Shown one piece after another: positions 8,753-16,648 of a stretch of 23,433 bases of DNA (position 1 is the first letter of the stretch; each line of letters starts with the position of its first letter). The stretch comes from Acidobacteriota bacterium (lineage in GTDB: Bacteria > Acidobacteriota > Vicinamibacteria > Vicinamibacterales > JAFNAJ01). Below the pieces are notes generated by a model. That model was given only the letters and a program-made list of their open reading frames with translations, was not told the DNA's origin and did no database searches. Location: positions 1 to 23,433 of the forward strand of contig JAFNAJ010000005.1 in NCBI GenBank assembly GCA_017860085.1, in the 5' to 3' direction. A program made the position numbers and the translations under genes.

Positions 8753-9529
8753 GTGCACGCGCGCTTCTACGCTCCATCGCTGTCGGGCAGCGCGACGACC
8801 GTCGATCTCGACCCGGAGGAGGCGCACCATCTCGTCCACGTCCTGCGGCTCGGCGTCGGTGCCGAGGTGCTGGTCTTCGATGGGCGGGGACATCAAGCGC
8901 GGGCACGCGTCGAACGCATCACGCGGCGGGCCACGACGCTGGCGATTCTCGAACCGGCGGCGGCCGCTCCCGAACGCCTCGTGCGTGTGACGCTCGCGCA
9001 GGCCGTGCTCAAGGGCGACCGCATGGACGAGGTCATCCGCGAGACGGCCATGATGGGCGTCTCGACCATCGTGCCCGTCGTTTCGGCTCGGACCGTCGTG
9101 CCCTGGCGCACGGCGGCGGGCGAGGGGCAGCGCGCACGCTGGGATCGCTTGGCGGTGTCTGGCGCGAAGCAGTGCGGGCGCGCGGTGGTCCCTTCCATCG
9201 GGCGAGCGGCCACGCTCACCGACGTCCTGCTCGCGCCGCTGCCGGCCGCACGGCTCGTGCTCGTCGAGCCGGCGCACGGCGAGATGACGTCGGCCCACCT
9301 GCCGGATCTGGCGCAGCGCGCGCGTGGCGGGGGAGCGGTCGTGCTAATCGGCCCGGAAGGCGGATGGACCGCAGCCGAGGTTGCCGAGGCTTGCCGCGCG
9401 GGGTTCGAGCCGTGGTCGCTGGGGCCGATGACGCTGCGGGCTGACGCCGTGCCGCTCGTCGCCCTCGGCGTGCTCTATCACGAGTGGGAGTCGGCGTCGC
9501 GGACGGTGCCGTCGAGCGGGGGCGCCTGA
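8753..9529 (+). CDS. rsmE: 16S rRNA m3U1498 methyltransferase
   Basis: 258 residues, SPOUT family. RsmE methylates N3 of U1498 in 16S rRNA. The N-terminal PUA-like domain starts MHARFYAPSLSG and includes EEAHHLVHVLRLGVGAEVLV (22-41). The C-terminal knotted domain shows the SAM-binding IGPEGGWTAAEV (199-210) and LGPMTLRADAVPLVAL (223-238). The latter is the usual LGxRxLRxETA motif with an unusual methionine, and with ADA for ETA. Starting at GTG 8753 gives the standard family N-terminus; longer in-frame starts run into the divergent promoter region. In Firmicutes rsmE commonly follows dnaJ-prmA on the same strand. Here it is next to prmA but convergent with it, 20 nt between stop codons. Confidence 0.93.
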   Translation: MHARFYAPSLSGSATTVDLDPEEAHHLVHVLRLGVGAEVLVFDGRGHQARARVERITRRATTLAILEPAAAAPERLVRVTLAQAVLKGDRMDEVIRETAMMGVSTIVPVVSARTVVPWRTAAGEGQRARWDRLAVSGAKQCGRAVVPSIGRAATLTDVLLAPLPAARLVLVEPAHGEMTSAHLPDLAQRARGGGAVVLIGPEGGWTAAEVAEACRAGFEPWSLGPMTLRADAVPLVALGVLYHEWESASRTVPSSGGA

Positions 9530-9549
9530 CCAGGTTGCGCGTGTGTCGA

Positions 9550-10428
9550 TCAGGGCCGGCGGAAGACCACGCACTCCCAGCCGTTCTCACTGCGGCGGTC
9601 GGCCGTCTCGAGTTCCGGGAACGCCCCGATCAGCGTGGACGCCTGATCGCTGGTGAATCCGCTGGCCACAAGTGAGCCGCCTGGGACCACCAAGCCACTC
9701 AGGACGGTTGCGTGACCCATCAGCATGACGGCCGTCAGGTTCGCCAGCACCACGTCGACAGCGTCTGCGGCAGCGGTGGCGAGGTCGGCGCGTCTCACCT
9801 CGACGACGCCAGAGACCCCATTCCGCAAGACGTTGTCGTGGGCGGAGGCAATCGCGTCCGGGTCGACGTCGATGGCCAGCACGTGCGCGGCCCCGAGTCT
9901 TGCCGCGGCAATCGCCAGCACACCCGAGCCCGTGCCGACATCGAGCACTCGCCGCTTTCGCACGTCGAGCGTTTCGAGGGCCAGCAGGCACAGCCGGGTC
10001 GACTCGTGGTGTCCCGTGCCGAAGCCCATGGACGGCTCGATCACGATCAGGATGGGCGCCTCATCGGCCGGCGTGTCTGGGGGCAGGTCCCATGGTGGCG
10101 CCACGACGAACCGCCCAACGCCGATTGCCCCAAGCGTCGACTGAACCTTCTGCAGCCACCCCTCGTCGGCGACGTCCACGAGCGTGACGGCGCACACGCC
10201 GCCGAACTCGCGCGCGAGCGCCGCGCTCGCCGTCAGCCGCGCGGCCGCGTCGGAGAAGTAGATGCGATACGTGAGGTCGGCGGGTTGCTCGACGGCGGTG
10301 GCCTCAAGGCCATCGAGGACCAGCGCGACGCGCTCGTCGAAGTTCCAGGCTGGCGGGAACGCGGCCGGCAGCGCCTGCGTGACGCGCAGCTCGATCGCGG
10401 GCCACAGCCGCGTGGGCGTATCAGCCAA
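9550..10428 (-). CDS. prmA: Ribosomal protein L11 methyltransferase
   Basis: 292 residues. PrmA trimethylates lysines of uL11. The N-terminal substrate-recognition domain (1-110) is divergent. The methyltransferase domain has the PrmA signature EPSMGFGTGHHESTRL (131-146), SAM motif I VLDVGTGSGVL (161-171), AIDVDPDAI and the NxL-type motif DVVLANL (225-231). The proposed start is TTG at 10428-10426, overlapping the dnaJ stop by 8 nt. AGGGA lies 5 nt upstream and the resulting N-terminus (LADTPTRLWPAIELRV) fits the family; longer starts would run deep into dnaJ. This makes it the last gene of the hrcA-grpE-dnaJ-prmA operon, translationally coupled to dnaJ. It converges with rsmE. Confidence 0.93.
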   Translation of the reverse strand: MADTPTRLWPAIELRVTQALPAAFPPAWNFDERVALVLDGLEATAVEQPADLTYRIYFSDAAARLTASAALAREFGGVCAVTLVDVADEGWLQKVQSTLGAIGVGRFVVAPPWDLPPDTPADEAPILIVIEPSMGFGTGHHESTRLCLLALETLDVRKRRVLDVGTGSGVLAIAAARLGAAHVLAIDVDPDAIASAHDNVLRNGVSGVVEVRRADLATAAADAVDVVLANLTAVMLMGHATVLSGLVVPGGSLVASGFTSDQASTLIGAFPELETADRRSENGWECVVFRRP

Positions 10429-11566
10429 AGATGTCCCTGACGCGTTCGAAGAAGGGCTTCTCGGCGTCGGAGTCCCGTGGCACCGGGCCTGGCTTCGTGT
10501 CCTTGAGGGTCCGGGCCAGCTCTTCAACGAGCTTGCGCTGCTCGCGCGTCAGCTTGCGAGGCACGCTCACCTTCATCTGCACGAACAGGTCGCCCCGGCC
10601 GCGTCCCGTCACGCTGGGCATGCCTTTCCCGCGCAGGCGAAAGGCCGAACCAGCCTGTGTGCCTGCCGGGATGTCCACGGTGTGCTCCTCGTTGATCCCT
10701 GGGACGGGGACGGTCCCCCCGAGCGCGAGCGTGGGGAAGGGGACCTCGACCTCACAGTTGAGGTCGTCGCCCTCGCGCCGGAACAGCGGGTGCTCGGCGA
10801 CCTGCACGACCACATAGAGGTCGCCAGGCGGACCGCCGGCGAACCCGTGCTCTCCCTCGCCGACGATCCGGAGGCGTTGGCCCGCGGAGATTCCCGCCGG
10901 TACCTTGACCGTGATCCGCCGCTCCTTCGCCGTGCGACCGGCTCCGCGGCAGCTGGTGCAGGGCTTGGTGATGACGCGCCCGGTGCCGCGGCACATGCCG
11001 CAGGTGCGAGCGACGGTGAAGAAGCCCTGCTGGAACCTCAACTGGCCGTGGCCGCCGCACTGGCGACAGATTTCAGGGCCGCTGCCTTCCGCGGCCCCCG
11101 TGCCGTGACACGTCTCGCACGTTTCCTCACGTGGCACCTGGATGGCGGTCTCGGTGCCGGAGGCTGACTCGTCGAACGAAATCTCGAGGTCGTAGCGGAG
11201 ATCGGCGCCGCGCCGTGGGCCGCCGCGCCGGCGTCCGCCACCAAACAAGTCGCCGAATCCGAAGAAGTCGCCGAGGCCGCCGAGGATGTCGCCGAAGTCG
11301 GCGAAGATGGTCGGGTCGAACCCGGCGGGGCCTTGGCCGGCACCCACACCCGCGTGGCCGAAGCGATCGTAGGCCGCGCGCTTGTCCGGGTCGGCGAGGA
11401 TCGCGTAGGCCTCGGCTGCTTCCTTGAACTTCTCCTCGGCCTGCTTGTCACCGGGGTTGCGGTCGGGGTGGTACGTGAGCGCCATCTTCCGATAGGCGCT
11501 CTTGATCTCCCCCTCGTTGGCGCTTCGGCCGACGCCGAGCACCTCGTAGTAGTCGCGCTTGGTCAC
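10421..11566 (-). CDS. dnaJ: Chaperone protein DnaJ (type I Hsp40)
   Basis: 381 residues. It stimulates DnaK ATPase and delivers unfolded clients. The J domain (1-70) holds HPD at 33-35. A Gly/Phe-rich region (about 75-115) is followed by four zinc-binding repeats: CETCHGTG (150-157), CRQCGGHG (167-174), CGMCRGTG (189-196) and CTSCRGAG (203-210). The C-terminal substrate-binding domain includes VPAGISAGQRLRIVGEGEHG and GDLYVVVQV. The start is GTG at 11566, overlapping the grpE stop in a GTGA arrangement, so translation should be coupled. dnaK does not lie between grpE and dnaJ, unlike the common hrcA-grpE-dnaK-dnaJ order. Full zinc-finger content marks it as true DnaJ rather than CbpA. Confidence 0.97.
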   Translation of the reverse strand: MTKRDYYEVLGVGRSANEGEIKSAYRKMALTYHPDRNPGDKQAEEKFKEAAEAYAILADPDKRAAYDRFGHAGVGAGQGPAGFDPTIFADFGDILGGLGDFFGFGDLFGGGRRRGGPRRGADLRYDLEISFDESASGTETAIQVPREETCETCHGTGAAEGSGPEICRQCGGHGQLRFQQGFFTVARTCGMCRGTGRVITKPCTSCRGAGRTAKERRITVKVPAGISAGQRLRIVGEGEHGFAGGPPGDLYVVVQVAEHPLFRREGDDLNCEVEVPFPTLALGGTVPVPGINEEHTVDIPAGTQAGSAFRLRGKGMPSVTGRGRGDLFVQMKVSVPRKLTREQRKLVEELARTLKDTKPGPVPRDSDAEKPFFERVRDIFG

Positions 11567-12090
11567 GCGGTCGCCACCTTCACCAGCGCCGGACGCAGCA
11601 GCCGGTCGCCCATGCGGTACCCGCGGCTGAAGACCTCGATGATCTCTCCATCACGGCGGTCTCCGGCCGCCTCACGCGCCAGGGCTTCGTGTTCGCGTGG
11701 GTCGAAGTCGGTCCCGAGCGGATCAATCGGTTCGACCTTTCGCCTCGCCAGCAGGTCGAGGAGCCGCTTGTGGATGAGCGCGACCCCCTCGCGGTAGGCC
11801 TGGGTCACGGTGACGTCGATGGGGGCCTGGACGGCCCGCTCCAAATCGTCGAGCAACGGCAGGAGTTCCTTGACGAGATCGGCTGCCGCGTACTCGGCGA
11901 GCTCACGACGCTCCTTCTCCACGCGCTTGCGGTAGTTGTCGAACTCCGCCGTCTTGCGGAGCAGGAGCTCCTTGAACTCATCGCGTGCCCGGGCAACCGC
12001 CTCGAGGGCCTCGTCGCCTTGCGTCCGTGCGTCGTGCGGCGGCAGTTCGTGGTCCGGTGCCGCCGGAGCGGTCTCGTCGTTCATGGCCAT
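11563..12090 (-). CDS. grpE: Nucleotide exchange factor GrpE
   Basis: 175 residues from ATG 12090. GrpE releases ADP from DnaK. A short acidic/Pro-rich N-terminus (1-25) leads into the long dimerisation helix (about 27-88, including LLLRKTAEFDNYRKRVEKER at 42-61). The C-terminal beta domain carries the signature FDPREHEALAREA (129-141) and EVFSRGYRMGDRLLRPALVKV (152-172). Upstream in-frame codons overlap hrcA and encode Cys/Ser-rich sequence unlike GrpE, so ATG 12090, 1 nt after the hrcA stop, was chosen. A second ATG at 12084 is possible. The gene overlaps dnaJ by 4 nt. Confidence 0.96.
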   Translation of the reverse strand: MAMNDETAPAAPDHELPPHDARTQGDEALEAVARARDEFKELLLRKTAEFDNYRKRVEKERRELAEYAAADLVKELLPLLDDLERAVQAPIDVTVTQAYREGVALIHKRLLDLLARRKVEPIDPLGTDFDPREHEALAREAAGDRRDGEIIEVFSRGYRMGDRLLRPALVKVATA

Positions 12091-12091
12091 G

Positions 12092-13159
12092 TCAGTTGCG
12101 CTCGCCGGCAAGCACCCGGCCGAGGATACGGGAAAGCCCATCGACGGCGGTGATCGCACGAGCGTAGCGCATCCGCCGCGGGCCGAGCACACCGACCACG
12201 GTGCCCCCGGGGGCCGTCGAGGCCACGAGGCTGAAGCTCCGCAAGTCGGGCGCCACGTGCTCGCCCCCGATGACCACGGTGAGGCCGGGCCCCTCGATGT
12301 ACTCGTTCAGCAGCCTGATCAGCCGGTGCTTCTCCTCGAGCATCGCGAACACGGCCCGCAGTGTCTCCATGGGGACGTCGTGCGCGGCCACGCTCTCCTC
12401 GACCAGCGACGACGCGCCGTGGACGTGCAGGCGGGGCTGTGTTGCCGCATTGTCAAGGGTCGCGCATGCCAGGCGAAAGGCCAGCGCCATCAACTGGTCG
12501 TACAGCACCCGCTCCTGGCGCATCCGCTCGAGGACCTCGGCGCGGATGTCCCCCAGGCGCTGGCCGGCGAACTGCTCGTTGAGGTAGTTGGCGGCCTGCA
12601 CGAGATCGCTCGGCAACATCGCCTCGTCGGTCTTGACCACCTTGTGCCAGACCTGGTCGCCGCTGGCGACCAGCACCACGAGGACCCTCGAGGCGTCGAG
12701 CGCCACGAAGTCGACGTGCCGGAGCACGGTGGCATCGCTGGCGGGGACCAACGCGAAGCCGAGGTGATGCGAGATCCGCGCAACCTCGTGCGAGGCGCTG
12801 GCGACGATGTCGTCGGCAGTCCCGGCGCTGCGCAGCCTGGCCTCGACGTCGCCCGGCCACCGGCCGGGTTTCAGGCCCTCGATCAGGAGGTCCACGTAGC
12901 AGCGATAGCCGCGGTCGGTCGGAGCGCGTCCTGCCGACGTGTGGGGCTGCACGAGATAGCCACCCTCTTCGAGCCGGGAGAGGATATTGCGGACCGTGGC
13001 CGACGAGACCCCGAGGCCGGAGTGGCCGGCGAGCCAGAGCGACGACACCGGTTCGCCATGCTCGATGAACTCCCGAACGAGCAGGGCCAGCACGCGGCGG
13101 TCACGCTCCGGCAGGTCCTTCGACGAGGGCGGCGAGGGTCGTGAATCTCCAGGGGGCAT
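12092..13159 (-). CDS. hrcA: Heat-inducible transcription repressor HrcA
   Basis: 355 residues. HrcA dimers bind CIRCE operators and repress chaperone operons until heat stress titrates the chaperones that keep HrcA folded. The N-terminal winged helix (about 18-90) shows LGVSSATVRNILSRLEEGGY and LVQPHTSAGRAPTDRGYRCY, the family hallmark. A GAF-like effector domain and dimerisation region follow, ending GPRRMRYARAITAVDGLSRI, also typical. The start is ATG at 13159, directly abutting a CIRCE element at 13160-13186, which predicts autoregulation of hrcA-grpE-dnaJ-prmA. grpE begins 1 nt after its stop. Confidence 0.97.
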   Translation of the reverse strand: MPPGDSRPSPPSSKDLPERDRRVLALLVREFIEHGEPVSSLWLAGHSGLGVSSATVRNILSRLEEGGYLVQPHTSAGRAPTDRGYRCYVDLLIEGLKPGRWPGDVEARLRSAGTADDIVASASHEVARISHHLGFALVPASDATVLRHVDFVALDASRVLVVLVASGDQVWHKVVKTDEAMLPSDLVQAANYLNEQFAGQRLGDIRAEVLERMRQERVLYDQLMALAFRLACATLDNAATQPRLHVHGASSLVEESVAAHDVPMETLRAVFAMLEEKHRLIRLLNEYIEGPGLTVVIGGEHVAPDLRSFSLVASTAPGGTVVGVLGPRRMRYARAITAVDGLSRILGRVLAGERN

Positions 13160-13186
13160 TTAGCAGTCGCCTATCACGAGTGCTAA
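13160..13186. promoter_or_regulatory. CIRCE operator (HrcA binding site)
   Basis: On the plus strand the arms are TTAGCAGTC (13160-13168) and GAGTGCTAA (13178-13186), separated by exactly 9 nt. The consensus is TTAGCACTC-N9-GAGTGCTAA, so there is one mismatch, in the arm nearest hrcA. It lies between the -10 box at 13192-13197 and the hrcA ATG, covering the predicted transcript start and entire leader, as expected for an autoregulated operator. Confidence 0.95.
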
Positions 13187-13191
13187 CGATG

Positions 13192-13197
13192 ATTATA
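13192..13197 (-). promoter_or_regulatory. -10 box of the hrcA operon
   Basis: A perfect TATAAT reads on the minus strand, 5 nt upstream of the CIRCE element. The transcript should start near 13185, inside CIRCE, leaving a leader of about 25 nt. The only ribosome-binding-like sequence, AGGC, falls within the CIRCE spacer. No convincing -35 box is seen. Confidence 0.65.
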
Positions 13198-13233
13198 CAC
13201 GCTGTCGTGTCTCCGGCCACCGGCTCGATGCCG

Positions 13234-14565
13234 TCACAGTCCGGCTCTGGCGGCGAGTCGCGTGGTCTCGCGCGCCGCCCTCGCCGACAGCTCGCTCAGG
13301 TCGGCACGGGTGAGGGCGAAGTTGTCGACCAGGACCTCACCGTCGACGACGACGTGCCTCACGTCGGTGCCGCGCGCCGAGTAGACGATGGCCGAGTAGG
13401 GGTCGACGACCGGCAGCAGGTGGGGACGGTCGCGGTGCACGACCACGAGGTCGCCCCGCTTGCCCGGCTCGAGGGAGCCGACGTCGCGCTCGAGGCCAAG
13501 CGTCCGTGCGCCGTCGCCGGTGGCCATCCGGACCACCTCGCGTGCCGGCAGGTGGCCGGGGCCCAGCCGGACGGCCTGGAGCGTCGCCGCGAGCCGCATT
13601 TCGTCGAACATGTCGAGCCGGTTGTTGCAGGCGGCCCCATCGGCCCCAAGCGACACGGTCACCCCGCGGGCCCTGAGCTCGGCGACCGGGGCGAGCCCCG
13701 AACCGAGCTTGAGGTTCGATCCCGGGCAGTGGAGGACCTTCACGTCCCGCTCGGCGATTACCGCCTGTTCTTCCTCATCCACCCAGACGCAGTGGGCCGC
13801 GCACAGGCGCGGCGTGGCCAGTCCGACCGACGCCAGATAGTTCACGTTGGTCATGCCGGTCTGGCGCCGAATCTCGTCGATCTCTCCGCGCGACTCCGAC
13901 GCGTGCGTGTGGACGAGGAGTCCGCGGCCGGCGGATTCGGCCGCGACCGCCTCCAGCAGTTCGCGCGTGCAGGAGATGGCGAACCGCGGGGCCAGCGCGA
14001 CCCGCAGGCGTCCATCAGCCCGGCCGTTCCATCGGGCATGGAGCGCCAGGCTCTCGTCGATGGCCTGCGACGTGGCCTCGCGCAACCGCGACGGGGCCTG
14101 CGCGTCGGCGTCCATCATGCACTTGCCGACCGTGGCGCGCAGCCCCGTCCGGGCCAGCGCCTCGAGCACCGCGTCAGTGTCGTGCACCGTCTCCATCGTG
14201 AGCACCGAGGTGGTGCCCGACAACAGCAGCTCGGCCGCCGCCAGGTGCGTCGCGGCCGCGAGCGATTCAGGCGTGTGGGCTGCCTCGAGCGGCCAGACGC
14301 GGGTGCGCAGCCAGTCGAGCAGCACGAGGTCGTCGGCCAGGCCCCGGAACAGGGTCTGGCACAGGTGCACGTGCGTCTGCACGAACCCCGGCAGCACCCA
14401 GCCATTGCCAGCGTCGAGCACGGGCGTGCCCGGCGTCGCGGCTCGTTCTGCCTCAGGGCCCACGGCCTCGATGCGGCCGTCGACGATCCACACCCCGCCC
14501 TCCACGCGGTCGAACGTGGCGTTCATCGTGAGGACGGTTCCGCCGCGAACCAGCAGCGTGCGCAT
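13234..14565 (-). CDS. Metal-dependent amidohydrolase, adenosine-type / SAH-MTA-5'-deoxyadenosine deaminase family
   Basis: 443 residues, TIM-barrel amidohydrolase. Metal and catalytic residues are all present: QTHVH (H65, H67), VHTHASE (H221, E224), AAHCVWV (H258) and SLGADGAACNN (D309). The N- and C-terminal beta segments (MRTLLVRGGTVLTMNATFDR; LEPGKRGDLVVV) form the usual composite sandwich. HLCQTLFRGLADDLVLLDWL matches deaminases acting on S-adenosylhomocysteine, methylthioadenosine or 5'-deoxyadenosine; guanine deaminase or a chlorohydrolase relative cannot be excluded. ATG 14565, 4 nt after the xdhC-like stop, was chosen over an upstream in-frame codon that would overlap that gene. The pairing with an XdhC protein hints at purine salvage or catabolism. 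A start-proximal GTGAG may act as ribosome binding site. Confidence 0.85.
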   Translation of the reverse strand: MRTLLVRGGTVLTMNATFDRVEGGVWIVDGRIEAVGPEAERAATPGTPVLDAGNGWVLPGFVQTHVHLCQTLFRGLADDLVLLDWLRTRVWPLEAAHTPESLAAATHLAAAELLLSGTTSVLTMETVHDTDAVLEALARTGLRATVGKCMMDADAQAPSRLREATSQAIDESLALHARWNGRADGRLRVALAPRFAISCTRELLEAVAAESAGRGLLVHTHASESRGEIDEIRRQTGMTNVNYLASVGLATPRLCAAHCVWVDEEEQAVIAERDVKVLHCPGSNLKLGSGLAPVAELRARGVTVSLGADGAACNNRLDMFDEMRLAATLQAVRLGPGHLPAREVVRMATGDGARTLGLERDVGSLEPGKRGDLVVVHRDRPHLLPVVDPYSAIVYSARGTDVRHVVVDGEVLVDNFALTRADLSELSARAARETTRLAARAGL

Positions 14566-14569
14566 GATC

Positions 14570-15448
14570 TCACTCGGATGAAGGCGGCCGCGGGGCGTCG
14601 CGTCCCTCGAGCGAGGGCGGTGCCCACCGGAGCGAATGGGCCGTGGCATCCCGACCGTCGGCGTGCACCTTGCCGTACTTGACCGCGATCAACTCCGCGA
14701 CGATGGCGACGGCGATCTCTTCGGGCGTGACGGCCCCGATGTCGAGACCGATCGGGGAGTAGATGCGCCGCAGTGCGTCGGCGGGGATGTTGCCCTCGGC
14801 GAGCACCTGCTCATAGAGGCGTGCGACCTTGGCCCGGCTCCCGATGAGGCCGAGGTACGTCAGGTCGCGCGAGACGACGGTGCGGAGCGCGTCGAGATCG
14901 TGCCGATGGCCGCGCGTGGCGATCACGACGTAGGCGCCGGCCGGCATCTCGGCATGGCCGAGCCACGTGGGAATGTCGTCCACGACGACCTCTGCCGCCT
15001 CGGGGAATCGCTCGGGGCTGGCGAACTTCTCCCGGTCGTCCAGCACGTGCACCCGGAAGCCGCAGGCCGCCGCCATTCTGGCCACGTGGTAGCCCACGTG
15101 CCCGGCGCCGACCACGTAGAGTTCCGGTGAGGGAGCGACCGGCTCGATGAATACGTCCATCTGGCCTCCGCAGATGAGACCCGTCTCTTCGGCGAAGTCG
15201 TCGTTGAGATCGTAGTGGACCAACTCGGCGCGGTTGTCGCGCATGGCGACGCGCGCCCGCTGGAACGCGTCGTTCTCGTAGCAGCCGCCGCCAATCGTGC
15301 CCAGCGTGCGGCCGTCCTCGAGCACCAGCATGCGGGCGCCCACGCGCTGCGGCGTCGAGCCGTTCGCGCGGACGATCGTCACGAGCGCCGCGCGCTCTCC
15401 GCGTGAGAGCACCTCGGCGATCGCGGCGAACACCTCGCGGGCGGACAC
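14570..15448 (-). CDS. XdhC/CoxI-family protein
   Basis: 292 residues. The N-terminal XdhC/CoxI domain shows GSTPQRVGARMLV (30-42), GTIGGGCYEN (50-59) and CGGQMDVFIEP (93-103). The C-terminal Rossmann domain begins YVVGAGHVGYHVA (111-123) and has VIATRGHRHDLDAL and YLGLIGSRAKV, with a final GLDIGAVTPEEIAVAIVAEL. Family members bind molybdenum cofactor and help sulfurate and insert it into xanthine dehydrogenase-type enzymes. No xdhA/xdhB or other molybdenum hydroxylase genes lie in the window. The start is GTG 15448, 14 nt after the isomerase stop, without an obvious ribosome binding site. The downstream amidohydrolase begins 4 nt after its stop, so the three genes probably share a transcript. 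Confidence 0.9.
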   Translation of the reverse strand: MSAREVFAAIAEVLSRGERAALVTIVRANGSTPQRVGARMLVLEDGRTLGTIGGGCYENDAFQRARVAMRDNRAELVHYDLNDDFAEETGLICGGQMDVFIEPVAPSPELYVVGAGHVGYHVARMAAACGFRVHVLDDREKFASPERFPEAAEVVVDDIPTWLGHAEMPAGAYVVIATRGHRHDLDALRTVVSRDLTYLGLIGSRAKVARLYEQVLAEGNIPADALRRIYSPIGLDIGAVTPEEIAVAIVAELIAVKYGKVHADGRDATAHSLRWAPPSLEGRDAPRPPSSE

Positions 15449-15462
15449 GGCGGTGACGCGGG

Positions 15463-16614
15463 CTAGATGAGGACCTCGACCTTGCCCTTCGCACGCAGCG
15501 CGCGCACGAAGTCGACCATCTCGCGCTGCTGGGCCTGCATGACGAGGAACTGGCCGATGCGGCCGCTGGCCTCGGCGAGCGGCACGGTGCGAGGCTGGCG
15601 ATGGTCGGTGAGCTTGATGATGTGGAAACCAAAGGGTGACTCGACGACCCCGCTCACCTCGCCGGGCTTCAGGGCGACCACGGCCTGCTCGAAGGCGGGC
15701 ACCATCTGACCGCGCCCGAAGTAGTTCAAGTCGCCGCCGTTCGAGGCGCTCCCGTCCTGGGAGTGCTCACGGGCCAGCGCCGCGAAATCCCCTCCGGCCT
15801 GCACCTGCTTCAACAGGGCTTCGGCCTTGCTCCGAGCGTCCTTCTTCTGCTCGGGTGTGGCCGTCGACTCGACGCGGATCAGGATGTGGCTGGCGCGAAA
15901 CGACTCGGGCTGCTGAAACTGCTCGGGGTTCTTGTCGTAGAAGGCCTTGACGTCGCCGTCGGTCACCGAGATCTTGGGCTTGATCTCCGCTTCGAGCATC
16001 TTGGCGACGGCCAGCTCCTTGCGGCTCTCTGTACGCAGCGTCGCGAGCGAGACACCGCGGTCGGTGAGGGCCTTCTTGAACTCGTCCTCGCTCTTGAACT
16101 GCTTTTTCAGGGCGTCGATCCGCTGATCGACCTCGGTATCCGCCACCGTGACCTTGCGGCGCTCGGCCTCCTGCGCCAGCAGGTGAATCCCGATCAGATT
16201 ATCGAGGACCCCGCGGAACACGCGGTCGCGCTGGTCGGCCGGCACCGGCCGTCCGGCCCGTCGCTCCAGCACGCTGACGGCTCGCTCGAATTCGCCGCGG
16301 CTCACCGCCTCGTTGTTGACGCGTGCGAGGACGTCGGGCAACTGCGCCGGCACGGGCTTGACAGCGCCCGCCGCGCCGCCGGACGGCGGTGGCGCCTGGG
16401 TCGCGGCGGCCGCGAGGCCAGCACCGAGGTCGACGTCACCGCTGCTGTCAGCCGGCGAACCAGGGCTCGTGCCTGCCGTGGGCGTGGCAGGGGGAGCGGG
16501 GGAGGCGGCCGCCGTCGAGCCGGCCTGGACCGCGTCCTGGCCGGCCGGGGGCGACGACTTCTGGCAGGCGGCTGCCGTACAAACCACGACAAGAACGAGC
16601 AGGAACTTCTTCAC
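15463..16614 (-). CDS. Parvulin-type peptidyl-prolyl isomerase, lipoprotein
   Basis: 383 residues. The N-terminus MKKFLLVLVVVCTAAACQKS is a lipoprotein signal with the lipidated cysteine at 17, so the protein should be anchored facing the periplasm. An Ala/Pro/Ser-rich linker (20-90) is followed by a SurA-N-like helical domain (about 93-220, starting PDVLARVNNEAVSRGEFERA). The PpiC rotamase domain comes next (about 239-338), with FRASHILIRV, GGDFAALAREHSQDGSAS and VVESPFGFHIIKL. A C-terminal helix ends the protein. It is likely to assist folding of exported proteins, like SurA or PrsA. GTG 16614 was chosen because GAGG lies 5 nt upstream and it gives a clean lipoprotein signal; an extended -10 promoter sits 35 nt upstream. 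The gene leads a probable operon with the XdhC-like and amidohydrolase genes. Confidence 0.92.
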   Translation of the reverse strand: MKKFLLVLVVVCTAAACQKSSPPAGQDAVQAGSTAAASPAPPATPTAGTSPGSPADSSGDVDLGAGLAAAATQAPPPSGGAAGAVKPVPAQLPDVLARVNNEAVSRGEFERAVSVLERRAGRPVPADQRDRVFRGVLDNLIGIHLLAQEAERRKVTVADTEVDQRIDALKKQFKSEDEFKKALTDRGVSLATLRTESRKELAVAKMLEAEIKPKISVTDGDVKAFYDKNPEQFQQPESFRASHILIRVESTATPEQKKDARSKAEALLKQVQAGGDFAALAREHSQDGSASNGGDLNYFGRGQMVPAFEQAVVALKPGEVSGVVESPFGFHIIKLTDHRQPRTVPLAEASGRIGQFLVMQAQQREMVDFVRALRAKGKVEVLI

Positions 16615-16648
16615 AATGACCTCGAAGGGGTGGACAGGTACTCCAGCG

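Noticed and set aside
9525..9554. CCTGA/TCAGG inverted repeat between rsmE and prmA as a bidirectional terminator
   Set aside because: Only 5 bp with a 20-nt loop and no T-tract; it overlaps both stop codons and is probably chance.
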